From Candidatus Methanoperedentaceae archaeon (GTDB lineage Archaea > Halobacteriota > Methanosarcinia > Methanosarcinales > Methanoperedenaceae): a DNA stretch of 64,000 nucleotides. The stretch lies in the NCBI GenBank assembly GCA_003104905.1, contig PQAS01000028.1, forward strand, positions 1-64,000, read 5' to 3'. Each line of letters begins with the position of its first letter. The stretch's first letter is position 1. The position numbers and the translations under genes were made by a program. Of this stretch, positions 17,824-25,296 are shown in pieces. The notes beneath the pieces were generated by a model that saw nothing but the letters and a program-made list of their open reading frames with translations, was not told the DNA's origin and made no database searches.

Positions 17824-18180
17824 CTACATTCGGATATCCTTTATTTTAAAAACCTTGTCTTTCAAAACAATAAATTTCTTATTGACTTCTGTCGATTTCA
17901 ACAATATTTCAAGCAAATGCATCCTTATAGCACTATTTGTGGTTGAAGCCCTGATTAATATTACTCCACTTGATGGTTTCTCCAATCTGAAAACAAGTTC
18001 ACCAAAATCCTTATCATCGGTTATCAAGACTCTTCCCTCTTTGTTTGCTTTGTCCAGAACCTCTTCATCAGATGCAGATGGTTTCCAATCACCCACAAAA
18101 ATAACATCATATCCTGCTGCATTCAATAAATTTGAAAGTCTCTTGCCTGTGCATTCATCTACCAGAAATTTGACTTTCAA
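17824..18180 (-). CDS. DUF5615 PIN-like toxin
   Basis: 118 residues that begin KVKFLVDECTGKRL (Asp8, Glu9) and contain VGDWKPSASDEEVL and RVLITDDKDFGELV. The scattered acidic residues match the DUF5615 (Mut7-C-like PIN) ribonuclease fold. It overlaps the upstream DUF433 gene by four bases; the two families form a known toxin-antitoxin pairing in archaea and cyanobacteria. RNase activity is inferred, not shown. Confidence 0.85.
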   Translation of the reverse strand: MKVKFLVDECTGKRLSNLLNAAGYDVIFVGDWKPSASDEEVLDKANKEGRVLITDDKDFGELVFRLEKPSSGVILIRASTTNSAIRMHLLEILLKSTEVNKKFIVLKDKVFKIKDIRM

Positions 18181-18428
18181 GCCGTTTCCACCATCGGTAT
18201 AATTTGTTCTCCGGCTATGACCTCAGAAACATAAGTTAGTACTGCCCTGATATCTTCTTCTGTAATATTCGGATATTCTTCCAGGATATCGCTTATGCTC
18301 ATCCCATCCGCCAGTCTTTTAAGTATCGCATCTACAGGAATCCTGGTACCTTTAATAATAGGTTTTCCAACCATTATTTTGGGGTTTACTACTATTCTTT
18401 CTTCCATCTCTATAATAGTTGGATTCAA
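18177..18428 (-). CDS. DUF433 antitoxin
   Basis: 83 residues, with the typical RIVVNPKIMVGKPIIKGTRI near 11-30 and the helix-turn-helix-like MSISDILEEYPNITEEDIRAV. Pairs with the DUF5615 gene downstream. A later start (MEERIVVN) is possible. No clear ribosome site is visible. Confidence 0.85.
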   Translation of the reverse strand: MNPTIIEMEERIVVNPKIMVGKPIIKGTRIPVDAILKRLADGMSISDILEEYPNITEEDIRAVLTYVSEVIAGEQIIPMVETA

Positions 18429-18446
18429 ATCTATTATAGTTTTGTG

Positions 18447-18575
18447 TTACGTCCGCTATGAAGCGCGGGAATTCAAAAGATATGATGAGCTCCGAGGTTT
18501 CAGCGAAAATAAAGAGCTCTGACGACTTGAAACCGCAGATGTGAAATCACATTCCAGCGCAAATATTTTTTGGAA
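18447..18575 (+). repeat. Dispersed repeat, copy B
   Basis: Contains tacgtccgctatgaagcgcg, gaggtttcagcgaaaataaa, gactgaaa-like gacttgaaaccgcagatgtg and gaaatcacattccagcgcaa. It lacks the GC-rich core found in C, D and E. Confidence 0.6.
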
Positions 18576-18678
18576 AGAAATCCTGCTTTGCGACCTCACT
18601 CTCTTTGAGGCAAAGCGCCATAAATATATCATCTTATTAATATTAATTTTTGACGCTAACATGCTGACCGATGACGAC

Positions 18679-18866
18679 ATGAATTAAAACCAGAGTCTAT
18701 TTCGACAGGATGGACAGGATTTACAGGGTTCGAACCGTAGCTTTCATGAAATCCCCAGGCGGCGCGCCCCTCATGTCCCATAGCCGCCCCGGGGTACGCC
18801 TGCTGTGACGCGCCGGGAATCAATTGAGTCGATGGGTTTCAGCGAGAATGATGCGCTCTGGGAATT
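18679..18866 (+). repeat. Dispersed repeat with GC-rich core, copy C
   Basis: Runs from catgaattaaaaccagagtc through gacaggatttacagggttcg to a core that begins ggcggcgcgcccctcatgtc (18759) and ends gacgcgccgggaatcaa. The core is essentially identical to copy D. GC blocks ggcggcgcgcccc and ggggtacgcc could pair, so a folded RNA or DNA is possible. Confidence 0.75.
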
Positions 18867-18986
18867 ATAAATTGCAAATAAAAAAATCATTACGTACATA
18901 AATGCAAATTAAATTCTAAATACCACTATAATAGGGAAGGATTATTAATCTTAAGGACGTATAATTATATCAAAGAGATTGATCAG

Positions 18987-19232
18987 ATGACAGAAGCCAA
19001 CATCATTGATGAAAAAGCAAGACACATCTATGAAACGCATAGGGAAGAATGGGAGAAATTGTATAGTGGAAAGATTATTGCCATAGATATCGAGGAGAAT
19101 AACCTCGTATCTGTTGGAGAACACATCAGTGATGTCGATTTCGAAGCTAGGAAAAGGCGACCGGGTCACAGGCTTTTCATGCGGAGGGTAGGCAATAATC
19201 CAGCTACAGTAAGGCTAAGAAAATATGCCTGA
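18987..19232 (+). CDS. DUF5678-like small protein
   Basis: 81 residues. The segment EKLYSGKIIAIDIEENNLVS then VGEHISDVDFEARKRRPGHR followed by FMRRVG resembles DUF5678-type proteins, whose one-line theme is Y-x-G-K-[W/I]-[V/I]-A. Probably leaderless: TATA-like box 25 bases before the ATG. It overlaps the next gene by eight bases. Small proteins of this type are often the upstream partner of a retropepsin-like protease. Confidence 0.7.
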   Translation: MTEANIIDEKARHIYETHREEWEKLYSGKIIAIDIEENNLVSVGEHISDVDFEARKRRPGHRLFMRRVGNNPATVRLRKYA

Positions 19233-19596
19233 AAAAGCATCATTCGATTATATTGATAACGATCCTCTTGTATCAGTTACTCTTATCAACCCAGTTACTA
19301 AAAAGAAGATAAAAGCTTTTGCCTATCTCGATACGGGTTCGGATACAGTTGTCATACCAAGGGAACTTTGGTTGAAGCTGGGGCTGGAAATGCTTTATCG
19401 CTCCAATGTTTGCGCGGTGGGAGGAATAGTCACTGCATGGTATACCCGAATAAACATGGAATTCCATGATGATGAACACAAAGAAATCATCGTTTTCTAT
19501 CAGGATGAGGGAGATGTTCTGATCGGGCGAAATGTCATCGATGAGTATTCAATTACATTTGATGGCAGAAACTCGATTTTAACAATAAATCCATGA
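19225..19596 (+). CDS. Clan AA (retropepsin-like) aspartic protease
   Basis: Single-domain protein of 123 residues with the active-site motif AYLDTGSDTVVIP (DTGS near 37-40), a flap-like CAVGGIV, and the second motif DVLIGRNVIDEY. This is the layout of half of a viral-type dimeric aspartic protease. There is no transmembrane segment or signal. It is co-translated with the small upstream protein. Substrate unknown. Confidence 0.85.
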   Translation: MPEKASFDYIDNDPLVSVTLINPVTKKKIKAFAYLDTGSDTVVIPRELWLKLGLEMLYRSNVCAVGGIVTAWYTRINMEFHDDEHKEIIVFYQDEGDVLIGRNVIDEYSITFDGRNSILTINP

Positions 19597-19678
19597 TTTA
19601 CTGCAACGAATGGATGCTGAATGAATATGTTTATTATAATAACTATTCCGGCGCCGACATATTTCCGAAATAGCCGGC

Positions 19679-19895
19679 ATGAATCAAAACCGGAGCAAGA
19701 GCCTATTTGGACAGGATTTACAGGGTTCGAACCGTAGCTTTCATGAAATCCCCAGGCGGCGCGCCCCTCATGTCCCATAGCCGCCCCGGGGTACGCCTGC
19801 TGTGACGCGCCGGGAATCAACTGAGTTGATAAGCGCCGAGGTTTCAGTGAAAAAGAGCCTTTACAATTTGAAACCGCTGAGAATCCAACAGTATC
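19679..19895 (+). repeat. Dispersed repeat with GC-rich core, copy D
   Basis: Same order as copy C: atgaatcaaaaccggagcaa, gacaggatttacagggttcg, the GC-rich core ggcggcgcgcccctcatgtc, gacgcgccgggaatcaactg, then gaggtttcagtgaaaaagag and gaaaccgctgag. The core region (about 19729-19820) matches C almost base for base. Confidence 0.75.
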
Positions 19896-20011
19896 GACCG
19901 GGAACAAGGATTACACGGATCGGACGGATTAACACGGATAATCATATCCGTGCGTATCCGCGTAATCCGCGCCATCCGTGTGCTATCGGAAATGCTGAAG
20001 ACTCAGACATG
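19896..20011 (+). repeat. ATCCG-rich repeat block 1
   Basis: A run rich in cggat/atccg words (cacggatcggacggattaac then tatccgcgtaatccgcgcca and ccatccgtgtgctatcggaa). Direct and inverted words lie next to each other and could fold back. A second copy is at 20256-20345 and a looser one at 43889. Confidence 0.65.
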
Positions 20012-20029
20012 CCCCGAAACAGCCAATTC

Positions 20030-20250
20030 GAATCAAAATCAGAGCAAGAGTCTATTTCGACAGGATGGACAGGATTTACAGGATTCGAACCGCAGCTTTC
20101 ATGAAAACACCAGGCGGCGCGCCCCTCATATCCCATAGCCGCCCGGGGGTACGTCCGCTGTGACGCGCCGGGAATCAACAGAGTCGATGCGCGCCGATTT
20201 TTTAACAAGAAAAAGCTTTGGAAATTTGAAATCACTGAGAATATAAAAAT
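20030..20250 (+). repeat. Dispersed repeat with GC-rich core, copy E
   Basis: Third member: gaatcaaaatcagagcaaga, cgacaggatggacaggattt, core with a few changes (aaacaccaggcggcgcgccc), gacgcgccgggaatcaacag and a tail gaaatttgaaatcactgag. More diverged than C and D. Confidence 0.7.
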
Positions 20251-20255
20251 ATCGA

Positions 20256-20345
20256 CCGGGAACACAGATGACACGGATCGGACGGATTTTCACGGATAAT
20301 CGTATCCGTACCATCCGTGTGCTATCGGAAATGCTGATGGACTCA
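20256..20345 (+). repeat. ATCCG-rich repeat block 2
   Basis: Shorter copy of block 1: tcgaccgggaacacagatga, acacggatcggacggatttt, ataatcgtatccgtaccatc and gtgtgctatcggaaatgctg. It follows repeat E as block 1 follows repeat D, so the pair D+1 and E+2 looks like a tandem duplication of about 350 bases. Confidence 0.6.
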
Positions 20346-20590
20346 GATGTTTTGAAATCACTAGCTAGCGCAAATATTTGTATTAAACGCGCTCAAGCTT
20401 TGCAAACTTTGCGGTGTAAGGCAGCCCATATTTATGGATAATTTAATATAATTTATTCGTTGGCTCAATATATTGCTCTCTCCCTAGTCCCTACTTTCCT
20501 TCCCATGGGTTACTCTGGCGTAAACAGCGCTGCAAATATATCACTTTTCACTATTTAAGTCCAAGCGTGCATCATACTTAATTTACATAA

Positions 20591-20635
20591 TGGTTTAAAT
20601 TTAATTACAATGGTATCGTAATTAAATTGTAATTA
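20591..20635 (+). promoter_or_regulatory. Shared upstream element, copy 1
   Basis: tggtttaaa followed 27 bases later (start to start) by gtaattaaattgtaa. The same two words at exactly the same spacing occur at 22392-22433, with attaca in between in both. It lies just before the TATA-like box (tataaatata at 20648) of the gene at 20667. Candidate operator for the island regulator at 22085. Confidence 0.55.
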
Positions 20636-20666
20636 ATTATAACATACTATAAATATATTTATTAGC

Positions 20667-21191
20667 ATGAAGTTTACGCGTGACGGTAAAGAACATATTG
20701 CTATTAAAAAGATTTGCCTGAATGACGATACAGTTATTGGTGTTTTTGAGGGAAGTAGGGGGGCAAATCCAGACCATGATATTCTTATCAAGTACCAAGA
20801 AAATGGTAAGCGATTGAGAACCCCTAAGCATATTCATTGGGTTATTGATTTACTTATCAAGAAAGAACATAATCGAGATCTTACTTTAGAGTTCATGAAG
20901 TATTTGCGGAGTATGTATGATAAGGTTGAACAGTTTAAGAGCAAAGAAGATAGAAATAAGTGCACTCTAAGTCAGACTACTCATGAAAAACTAAAACCAT
21001 TTCAGGAATTAAATAAGTTTGGAGAATACAAGGTGGATTTTATCGGGAATCTTATTGAGTTAATGATAAAGATGGAAAAGAACACTCCTCCAGAAAAACC
21101 AGCAAGAGTTTTCAAAGAGTTAATGGACGCCATGATTGCGGAAAAAGAAATCTTTGTTATTGTCAGTAAGGCTACGCAAATTGGTCGATAA
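20667..21191 (+). CDS. Hypothetical protein of the methylase island
   Basis: 174 residues, Lys-rich and A/T-rich in codon use. PDHDILIKYQ near 37-46 followed by KRLRTPKHIHWVIDLLIKK is reminiscent of a restriction-like acidic/Lys motif, but I cannot confirm a nuclease fold. It is convergent with the dam-like gene, and its promoter carries the shared element. A restriction partner of the methylase is possible from position alone; no function is claimed. Confidence 0.65.
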   Translation: MKFTRDGKEHIAIKKICLNDDTVIGVFEGSRGANPDHDILIKYQENGKRLRTPKHIHWVIDLLIKKEHNRDLTLEFMKYLRSMYDKVEQFKSKEDRNKCTLSQTTHEKLKPFQELNKFGEYKVDFIGNLIELMIKMEKNTPPEKPARVFKELMDAMIAEKEIFVIVSKATQIGR

Positions 21192-21210
21192 TGCTTTTTT
21201 AAAATAAAAT

Positions 21211-22095
21211 TCAATAATTTAAAATCACTGCTTCAGCTATTGCTCCTCTTCCATTGCCATTGCAGTTTATCATCCTCTTGGCACTTACTTTCTCAATTCT
21301 ATAATCACTATACAATTCCAAAATAAAGTCTGAATAACTGTTGCTCAACATTAGTTTGCATCCTTTTTTATCAAGTTCGCGATAAACATCTGCGAGACGA
21401 CTCTGGTCTTTTTCTGAGAAGGAACTGCTTGTATAACTTGTGAAACTGGAAGTTTGAGATAGTGGATGATATGGGGGATCGAAATACACGAAATCTTTTT
21501 GCTGTGCTATATTGATTATTTCCTCGAAAGGCATTGTTTTTAATGTAACACCCTGAAGAAGCCTTTGCGCTTCTTTTAAATCTTTTTCCTGAAAAACGGA
21601 TGGATTTTTATAGCTCCCTATAGGTACATTAAATTTCCCTTTAGAGTTCACGCGATAAAGACCGTTAAAGCAAGTTTTGTTTAAATATATGAAACGTGCT
21701 ACAGACTCCATTTTTGATAAATTCTTTATATCTAAACCCCGTTGAAAATAATAATGTTCTTTACAATGTTTTGATCTATGATCTTTCAATAAATCTAATA
21801 ACCCTTCTGCATCATATTTTATAATTTCATAGCAATTTATAAGTTCCTGGTTATTATCAGAAAGAAAAAATTCTTTATCAGGATAGGAATTTTTTATATA
21901 GAAAAATACTGCGCCGCTTCCTAAGAAAGGTTCAAAATATTTATTGAATTGTTTTGGGAAGAAATCTACAAATTGGCTCAATAATTGTGTTTTGCCACCA
22001 GCCCATTTTATAAATGTAGGAATCGTATTATTTATTTGGTGTTTTTTTAAAGATCTTTCAGGAAACCCTTGTTTTTGTAAAGTTTCACTCATCAA
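21211..22095 (-). CDS. dam: Dam-type N6-adenine DNA methyltransferase
   Basis: D12 class methyltransferase of 294 residues. Seen: WAGGKTQLL (31-39, SAM-binding start), FEPFLGSGAVFF (55-66) and catalytic DPPY (206-209) in FVYFDPPYHPLS, with TSFTSYTSSSFSEKDQ after it as in Dam/DpnM. Members methylate adenine in GATC or related sites. It overlaps the upstream winged-helix gene by 11 bases, so regulator and methylase are one transcript. Confidence 0.9.
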   Translation of the reverse strand: MMSETLQKQGFPERSLKKHQINNTIPTFIKWAGGKTQLLSQFVDFFPKQFNKYFEPFLGSGAVFFYIKNSYPDKEFFLSDNNQELINCYEIIKYDAEGLLDLLKDHRSKHCKEHYYFQRGLDIKNLSKMESVARFIYLNKTCFNGLYRVNSKGKFNVPIGSYKNPSVFQEKDLKEAQRLLQGVTLKTMPFEEIINIAQQKDFVYFDPPYHPLSQTSSFTSYTSSSFSEKDQSRLADVYRELDKKGCKLMLSNSYSDFILELYSDYRIEKVSAKRMINCNGNGRGAIAEAVILNY

Positions 22096-22369
22096 CTATG
22101 TTTCCCCCAGTAATTTCATCAATTTTGGATAAAACTTTTAGTCCTTTATCAGTTATTTTGAATAACTTGGTTTTTCTTCTTTCGGGCGTTAGGCAAATGA
22201 CTATTTTATTTTCTATTAGTTCACTCAATGTACTGCTTACGTGACTAATCGGAATGCTCAGATTTGTTGAAATGTCGCTTGGAGTAAATACTGAATTCTT
22301 TAGTAGTGATAAAATACGAAGCCTCTTATCACTTGATTTTACAAAGCTGATTAAATCCCAATCGTTCAT
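22085..22369 (-). CDS. Winged-helix regulator of the methylase island
   Basis: 94 residues with TPSDISTNLSIPISHVSSTL as recognition helices and a wing IVICLTPERRKTKLFKITDKG. It resembles the protein at 14426 in layout and in the CLTPE motif. Co-transcribed with dam, and the shared element lies just before its start, so it may control its own operon, like controller proteins of restriction-modification systems. Confidence 0.8.
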   Translation of the reverse strand: MNDWDLISFVKSSDKRLRILSLLKNSVFTPSDISTNLSIPISHVSSTLSELIENKIVICLTPERRKTKLFKITDKGLKVLSKIDEITGGNIVDE

Positions 22370-22391
22370 TGACTTGATTTAGGTTACAAAC

Positions 22392-22433
22392 TGGTTTAAA
22401 CATAGTTACAAAATAATTGTAATTAAATTGTAA
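22392..22433 (+). promoter_or_regulatory. Shared upstream element, copy 2
   Basis: tggtttaaa and gtaattaaattgtaa with the same spacing as copy 1, in the space between the divergent regulator/dam operon and the gene at 22517. Further A/T words (tgtaattaaataataattaa) follow. A looser third match lies at 23514-23555, before the methylase at 23591. Confidence 0.55.
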
Positions 22434-22516
22434 ATATTAATTTTTTAAGTACTATGTAATTAAATAATAATTAAAATGTAACTATATTTATTTAGTCTCC
22501 GAAATATATTTTAAGT

Positions 22517-23047
22517 ATGGTAAAAAAACCTGCAATTTATAGTGCCAAGCTTAATAAAACACCGTTAAGAATTCGAAATGCTACAAGAGAAGAATTCCGA
22601 AAAAAACTCGTAGAAATTCCATTTAGTGGATATGAGGTAGAAACCCTTTCCGATGGAAGAAAAATTTGTATAACAAAACCTGGCGGAAAAAATGTTTACG
22701 GACGAATGCAAATTCATGATTTCATGGTTTGGATTCATGATGAATCTAATAATGAACTCTGGAGAATAAGTCATGAAGAAATATTTAATGATCTCAAAAA
22801 TAAAATGAACCAAAATATTACCGAAGCCAAAAAAGTCATTTTAGCTCTAAAAAGGGTTCATGCAGGAGAGGAGCCTGAAGAAGTATTAAGTGAAAATGCA
22901 AAATTGGGCAAATCATTACAGGGTTATGCTCCAGATTTAATTCTCAAAGTCTACAAGTGGATATGGGGGCAGGAAGATTGTAATTATCCTAAAGGCGAAG
23001 GTAGAAATATGTCTATGAATGCAATTATGGACGAAATATATAGATAA
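22517..23047 (+). CDS. Hypothetical protein of the methylase island
   Basis: 176 residues, Lys/Asn-rich, with an N-terminal beta-rich half (GYEVETLSDGRKICITKPGG, MQIHDFMVWIHD) and a helical C-terminal half (EAKKVILALKRVHAGEEPEE). I do not recognise a family. It is transcribed away from the regulator/dam operon from a shared intergenic region, which is the usual position of a restriction or accessory gene. Confidence 0.65.
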   Translation: MVKKPAIYSAKLNKTPLRIRNATREEFRKKLVEIPFSGYEVETLSDGRKICITKPGGKNVYGRMQIHDFMVWIHDESNNELWRISHEEIFNDLKNKMNQNITEAKKVILALKRVHAGEEPEEVLSENAKLGKSLQGYAPDLILKVYKWIWGQEDCNYPKGEGRNMSMNAIMDEIYR

Positions 23048-23053
23048 ACATTC

Positions 23054-23302
23054 TCACTTTTTTTGATGCATTAAAGTTACTTTCCCTTCTCGAATGGATT
23101 CTTGCTCATCAATTTGACTTCCACAATCACGGCAGAAAATTCGCAAATCCTTTTTATTTATGCCTTCCATTTTGACTTCTTCAAATTTGCCGTCAATAAA
23201 TTCCAGGATTTGATATTGATTTGGTTCAGTATCAAAAAATCCAAAACCACATTTTGGACACTTATTTTTCCCGACTCTTTTCATAAACCACTCATTCCTC
23301 AA
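23054..23302 (-). CDS. Small zinc-ribbon protein
   Basis: 82 residues with CPKCGFGFF and CRDCGSQ, two CxxC knuckles that would bind one zinc ion. An in-frame second methionine (MKRVGKNKCPKC) is an alternative start at 23284. It overlaps the small gene at 23292 by 11 bases. Function unknown. Confidence 0.65.
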   Translation of the reverse strand: MRNEWFMKRVGKNKCPKCGFGFFDTEPNQYQILEFIDGKFEEVKMEGINKKDLRIFCRDCGSQIDEQESIREGKVTLMHQKK

Positions 23303-23474
23303 GCATATCAGCGAGATAGTACATTACTTTCCCCATACTGATTTTTTCCCAAGATTTTTCTTGTTTTTTTCCATTGATAACATTTACGACTTCAATTGGA
23401 AGAAACATCTGCCTATTTTCAAAATCCTTTGACGCTTCACGTAACAGATTTACTAAATCATTTATATTCATCAT
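23292..23474 (-). CDS. Small hypothetical protein, 60 aa
   Basis: Begins MMNINDLVNLLREASKDFEN, mostly helical, ends in YYLADMLEE. The overlap with the downstream zinc-ribbon gene and A/T-rich codon use like its neighbours support it as a real island gene. No family recognised. Confidence 0.55.
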   Translation of the reverse strand: MMNINDLVNLLREASKDFENRQMFLPIEVVNVINGKKQEKSWEKISMGKVMYYLADMLEE

Positions 23475-23590
23475 ATCATCGCAGTCTTAAAGGTCTTTGA
23501 AGTATAAATATTTACAGTTTAATTACAAATTATGTACAATTAAATGCAAATGAAAACAAATATTAACAGCCAGTAAAATTTAAGGTTGAA

Positions 23591-24544
23591 ATGGTAACAA
23601 AAAATTCAAAGCCAGAGCAAGAACAGAAACCAGTTCATATTTCTATGAAAGAAATAACTCATCAAGACCATTTGAAATTTTTGAAAAAACATGATCACGT
23701 TGTTATTGATAACGTAAAAGTCCCCCTTAATGCAAATAGTAAGATAAAAAAATTCGCCCCCTCCACCTTCACCCCTGAAACCACCACAGTCTGGAGCTTC
23801 CCCGACCGCGGCGATTGGGCGACGCACATAGGTAACTACAGGGGGAACTGGTCGCCCTACATCCCGCGCAACCTCATTCTTCGCTATACGGCGCCCGGTG
23901 AGCTTGTGCTTGACCAGATGGCCGGCTCAGGCACAACGCTTGTTGAATGCAAACTCCTGGGGCGGCGCGCCGTGGGCGTGGACATCAATCCTGATGCGGT
24001 CATGGTGGCGCGAAACCGTCTGGACTTTTCTTATGCGACCCTGGATGCTGATTATACGGCGCCGGAAATAAAAACGTATGCCGGTGATGCGCGCTGCCTT
24101 GACCTCATCGGAAACGAGACCATTGACCTCATAGCAACACATCCACCTTATGCCAGCATCATCCCTTATTCCCATGACCGCGAGGGTGATTTATCAAGAG
24201 TTCATAACATTGCCGAGTTTGCTGATGAAATGCGCCGGGTAGCGGTTGAGTGCATGCGCGTCCTCAAACAGGGAAAGCACTGCGCCATCCTCATGGGCGA
24301 TTCGCGGCGCAACAAGCATTTCATTCCAATAACTCCGCGGGTGCTGATGAGCTTCCTTGAGGCGGGTTTCATTCTCAGGGAAGATATTATAAAGATGCAG
24401 TGGAAGATGAAAAGCACCAGGGAGAAGTGGTTCGGGAAGAAGTACGATTTTTACCTTATAGGGCATGAGCACCTGTATGTGTTCAGGAAACCGGATGCGG
24501 AGGAGAGGATGGCGAAGTTCAAGGAGAGTATGAAGTGGTGGTAG
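23591..24544 (+). CDS. DNA N4-cytosine/N6-adenine methyltransferase (beta-type), composite 5' end
   Basis: 317 residues. Motif I is LDQMAGSGTTLVEC (108-121) and motif IV THPPYASI (183-190), the order of the alpha/beta-type DNA methylases; SAM binding follows DINPDAV. Residues 1-54 are A/T-rich and Lys-rich, while from FAPSTFTPE (base 23752) on the gene is GC-rich, a sharp break. The same 71-base stretch recurs at 24901. The gene therefore looks spliced together from two sources, or its start region was replaced. It is probably active as the two catalytic motifs are intact. Confidence 0.85.
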   Translation: MVTKNSKPEQEQKPVHISMKEITHQDHLKFLKKHDHVVIDNVKVPLNANSKIKKFAPSTFTPETTTVWSFPDRGDWATHIGNYRGNWSPYIPRNLILRYTAPGELVLDQMAGSGTTLVECKLLGRRAVGVDINPDAVMVARNRLDFSYATLDADYTAPEIKTYAGDARCLDLIGNETIDLIATHPPYASIIPYSHDREGDLSRVHNIAEFADEMRRVAVECMRVLKQGKHCAILMGDSRRNKHFIPITPRVLMSFLEAGFILREDIIKMQWKMKSTREKWFGKKYDFYLIGHEHLYVFRKPDAEERMAKFKESMKWW

Positions 24545-24569
24545 ACGCATTCTATTCTCTTGATATTAA

Positions 24570-24821
24570 TTAGGCAGCGACCTGGAAAGATTGTCCGATG
24601 GGTTGGAAATTGGCTACTTCTTTGCGTTCTAATTTCTTCCTGATCTCGTCAAAACGTTTTACAATTTCCTGCGAATAGAGCCGTTCTCCGCAATGCAGAC
24701 AAACCTCTGCCTTGACTTTTAGAATCGCTGTATTAACACCTCCACGTAATAATTTCTCAACCTCTTTTTCTGTAAGCTCTCCGCCGCAAACGGGACACTT
24801 TTCAAATGGTTTTGTTAGCAT
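24570..24821 (-). CDS. YgiT-type zinc-finger protein (MqsA-like antitoxin half)
   Basis: 83 residues from the ATG at 24821. CPVCGGELTEKEVE and CLHCGERLYSQEIV are the two zinc-binding pairs of YgiT-type antitoxin N-domains; there is no HTH domain after them. A related gene sits at 46279 beside a DUF4258 toxin. No toxin gene is visible here, so it is an orphan. An A/T box precedes the start. Confidence 0.8.
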   Translation of the reverse strand: MLTKPFEKCPVCGGELTEKEVEKLLRGGVNTAILKVKAEVCLHCGERLYSQEIVKRFDEIRKKLERKEVANFQPIGQSFQVAA

Positions 24822-24833
24822 TTTGAATATCAT

Positions 24834-25296
24834 TGATTTCCATTTATTATTCCTTTGGCATTCTTATATAATTTTATACTTCATATAATATACTCTCTCA
24901 ATTCGCCTCCTCCACCTTCACCCCCGAAACCACCACCATCTGGAGCTTCCCCGACCGCGGCGACTGGGCGATGTATAGTTCACTATAGTGGATACTATCT
25001 TTTTATATCGTTTAAGTATGGAGAATCGTAAAAATATACAACCGGTGATTTCATGTTAACCCCCGCCAGCGGCGGCGCATCCGCCGGGGTCTGGGGTCGA
25101 AACCCCAGCGCCGTTAAGATAATGTTGAACGAAACTGTTAACGCTCTATTTTGACTAATTGGAGATGCGCACCTATCGCACACTTGCTATATATGGATGC
25201 GATGTCAACTGGTGCAATGGTTGTCGGTATTACAGAGGCAACTGGAATGCTTCCTGAACGGTACGCTGTGGATATAAATTCACATTCTTCAAGATA
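24834..25296. other. Gene-free spacer with decayed gene pieces
   Basis: No intact gene. It contains a 71-base piece of a methylase gene (24901-24971), a palindrome-like ctatagttcactatag stretch near 24974-24990, a GC-rich hairpin (ctggggt-cgaa-accccag, about 25090-25107), and a short coding-like remnant 25150-25265 (MDAMSTGAMVVGITEAT) that could derive from an aldehyde ferredoxin oxidoreductase-type gene; that last guess is weak. Confidence 0.5.
24901..24971 (+). pseudogene. Methylase gene fragment (71 bases)
   Basis: Almost identical to bases 23752-23822 of the methylase: attcgcctcctccaccttca, then tctggagcttccccgaccgc, about five mismatches. It would encode the segment SSTFTPETTTIW, then a few residues later ends abruptly. 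It is a leftover of a second, related methylase gene. Confidence 0.8.

Larger units (their letters stand above)
18429..18986. other. Gene-free spacer with repeats B and C
   Basis: No convincing reading frame longer than about 70 codons. It holds repeat copies B (18447-18575) and C (18679-18866) separated by an A/T-rich stretch, then a TATA-like box (gtataattatatc at 18958) for the next gene. Confidence 0.6.
19597..20666. other. Gene-free spacer filled by repeats
   Basis: One kilobase with no gene I can support. It contains GC-core repeat copies D and E, two ATCCG-rich blocks, a third tail piece (gaaatcactagctagcgcaa at 20354) and finally an A/T-rich promoter area leading to the gene at 20667. 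Confidence 0.65.

Noticed and set aside
19500-20314. Minus-strand and plus-strand frames in the repeat region
   Set aside because: The predicted products repeat with the DNA repeats (such as FHESYGSNPVNPV) and have no ribosome sites; they follow repeat composition, not coding.
19896-20345. Possible CRISPR array in the ATCCG-rich blocks
   Set aside because: No regular spacing of repeats and spacers and no cas genes; the short words are irregular and partly inverted.
25090-25107. tRNA-like T arm or tRNA fragment
   Set aside because: Only a single hairpin is visible; no acceptor, anticodon or D arms can be fitted.
24995-25183. Minus-strand 62-residue frame
   Set aside because: Proline/alanine rich across the GC hairpin, no ribosome site; treated as chance.
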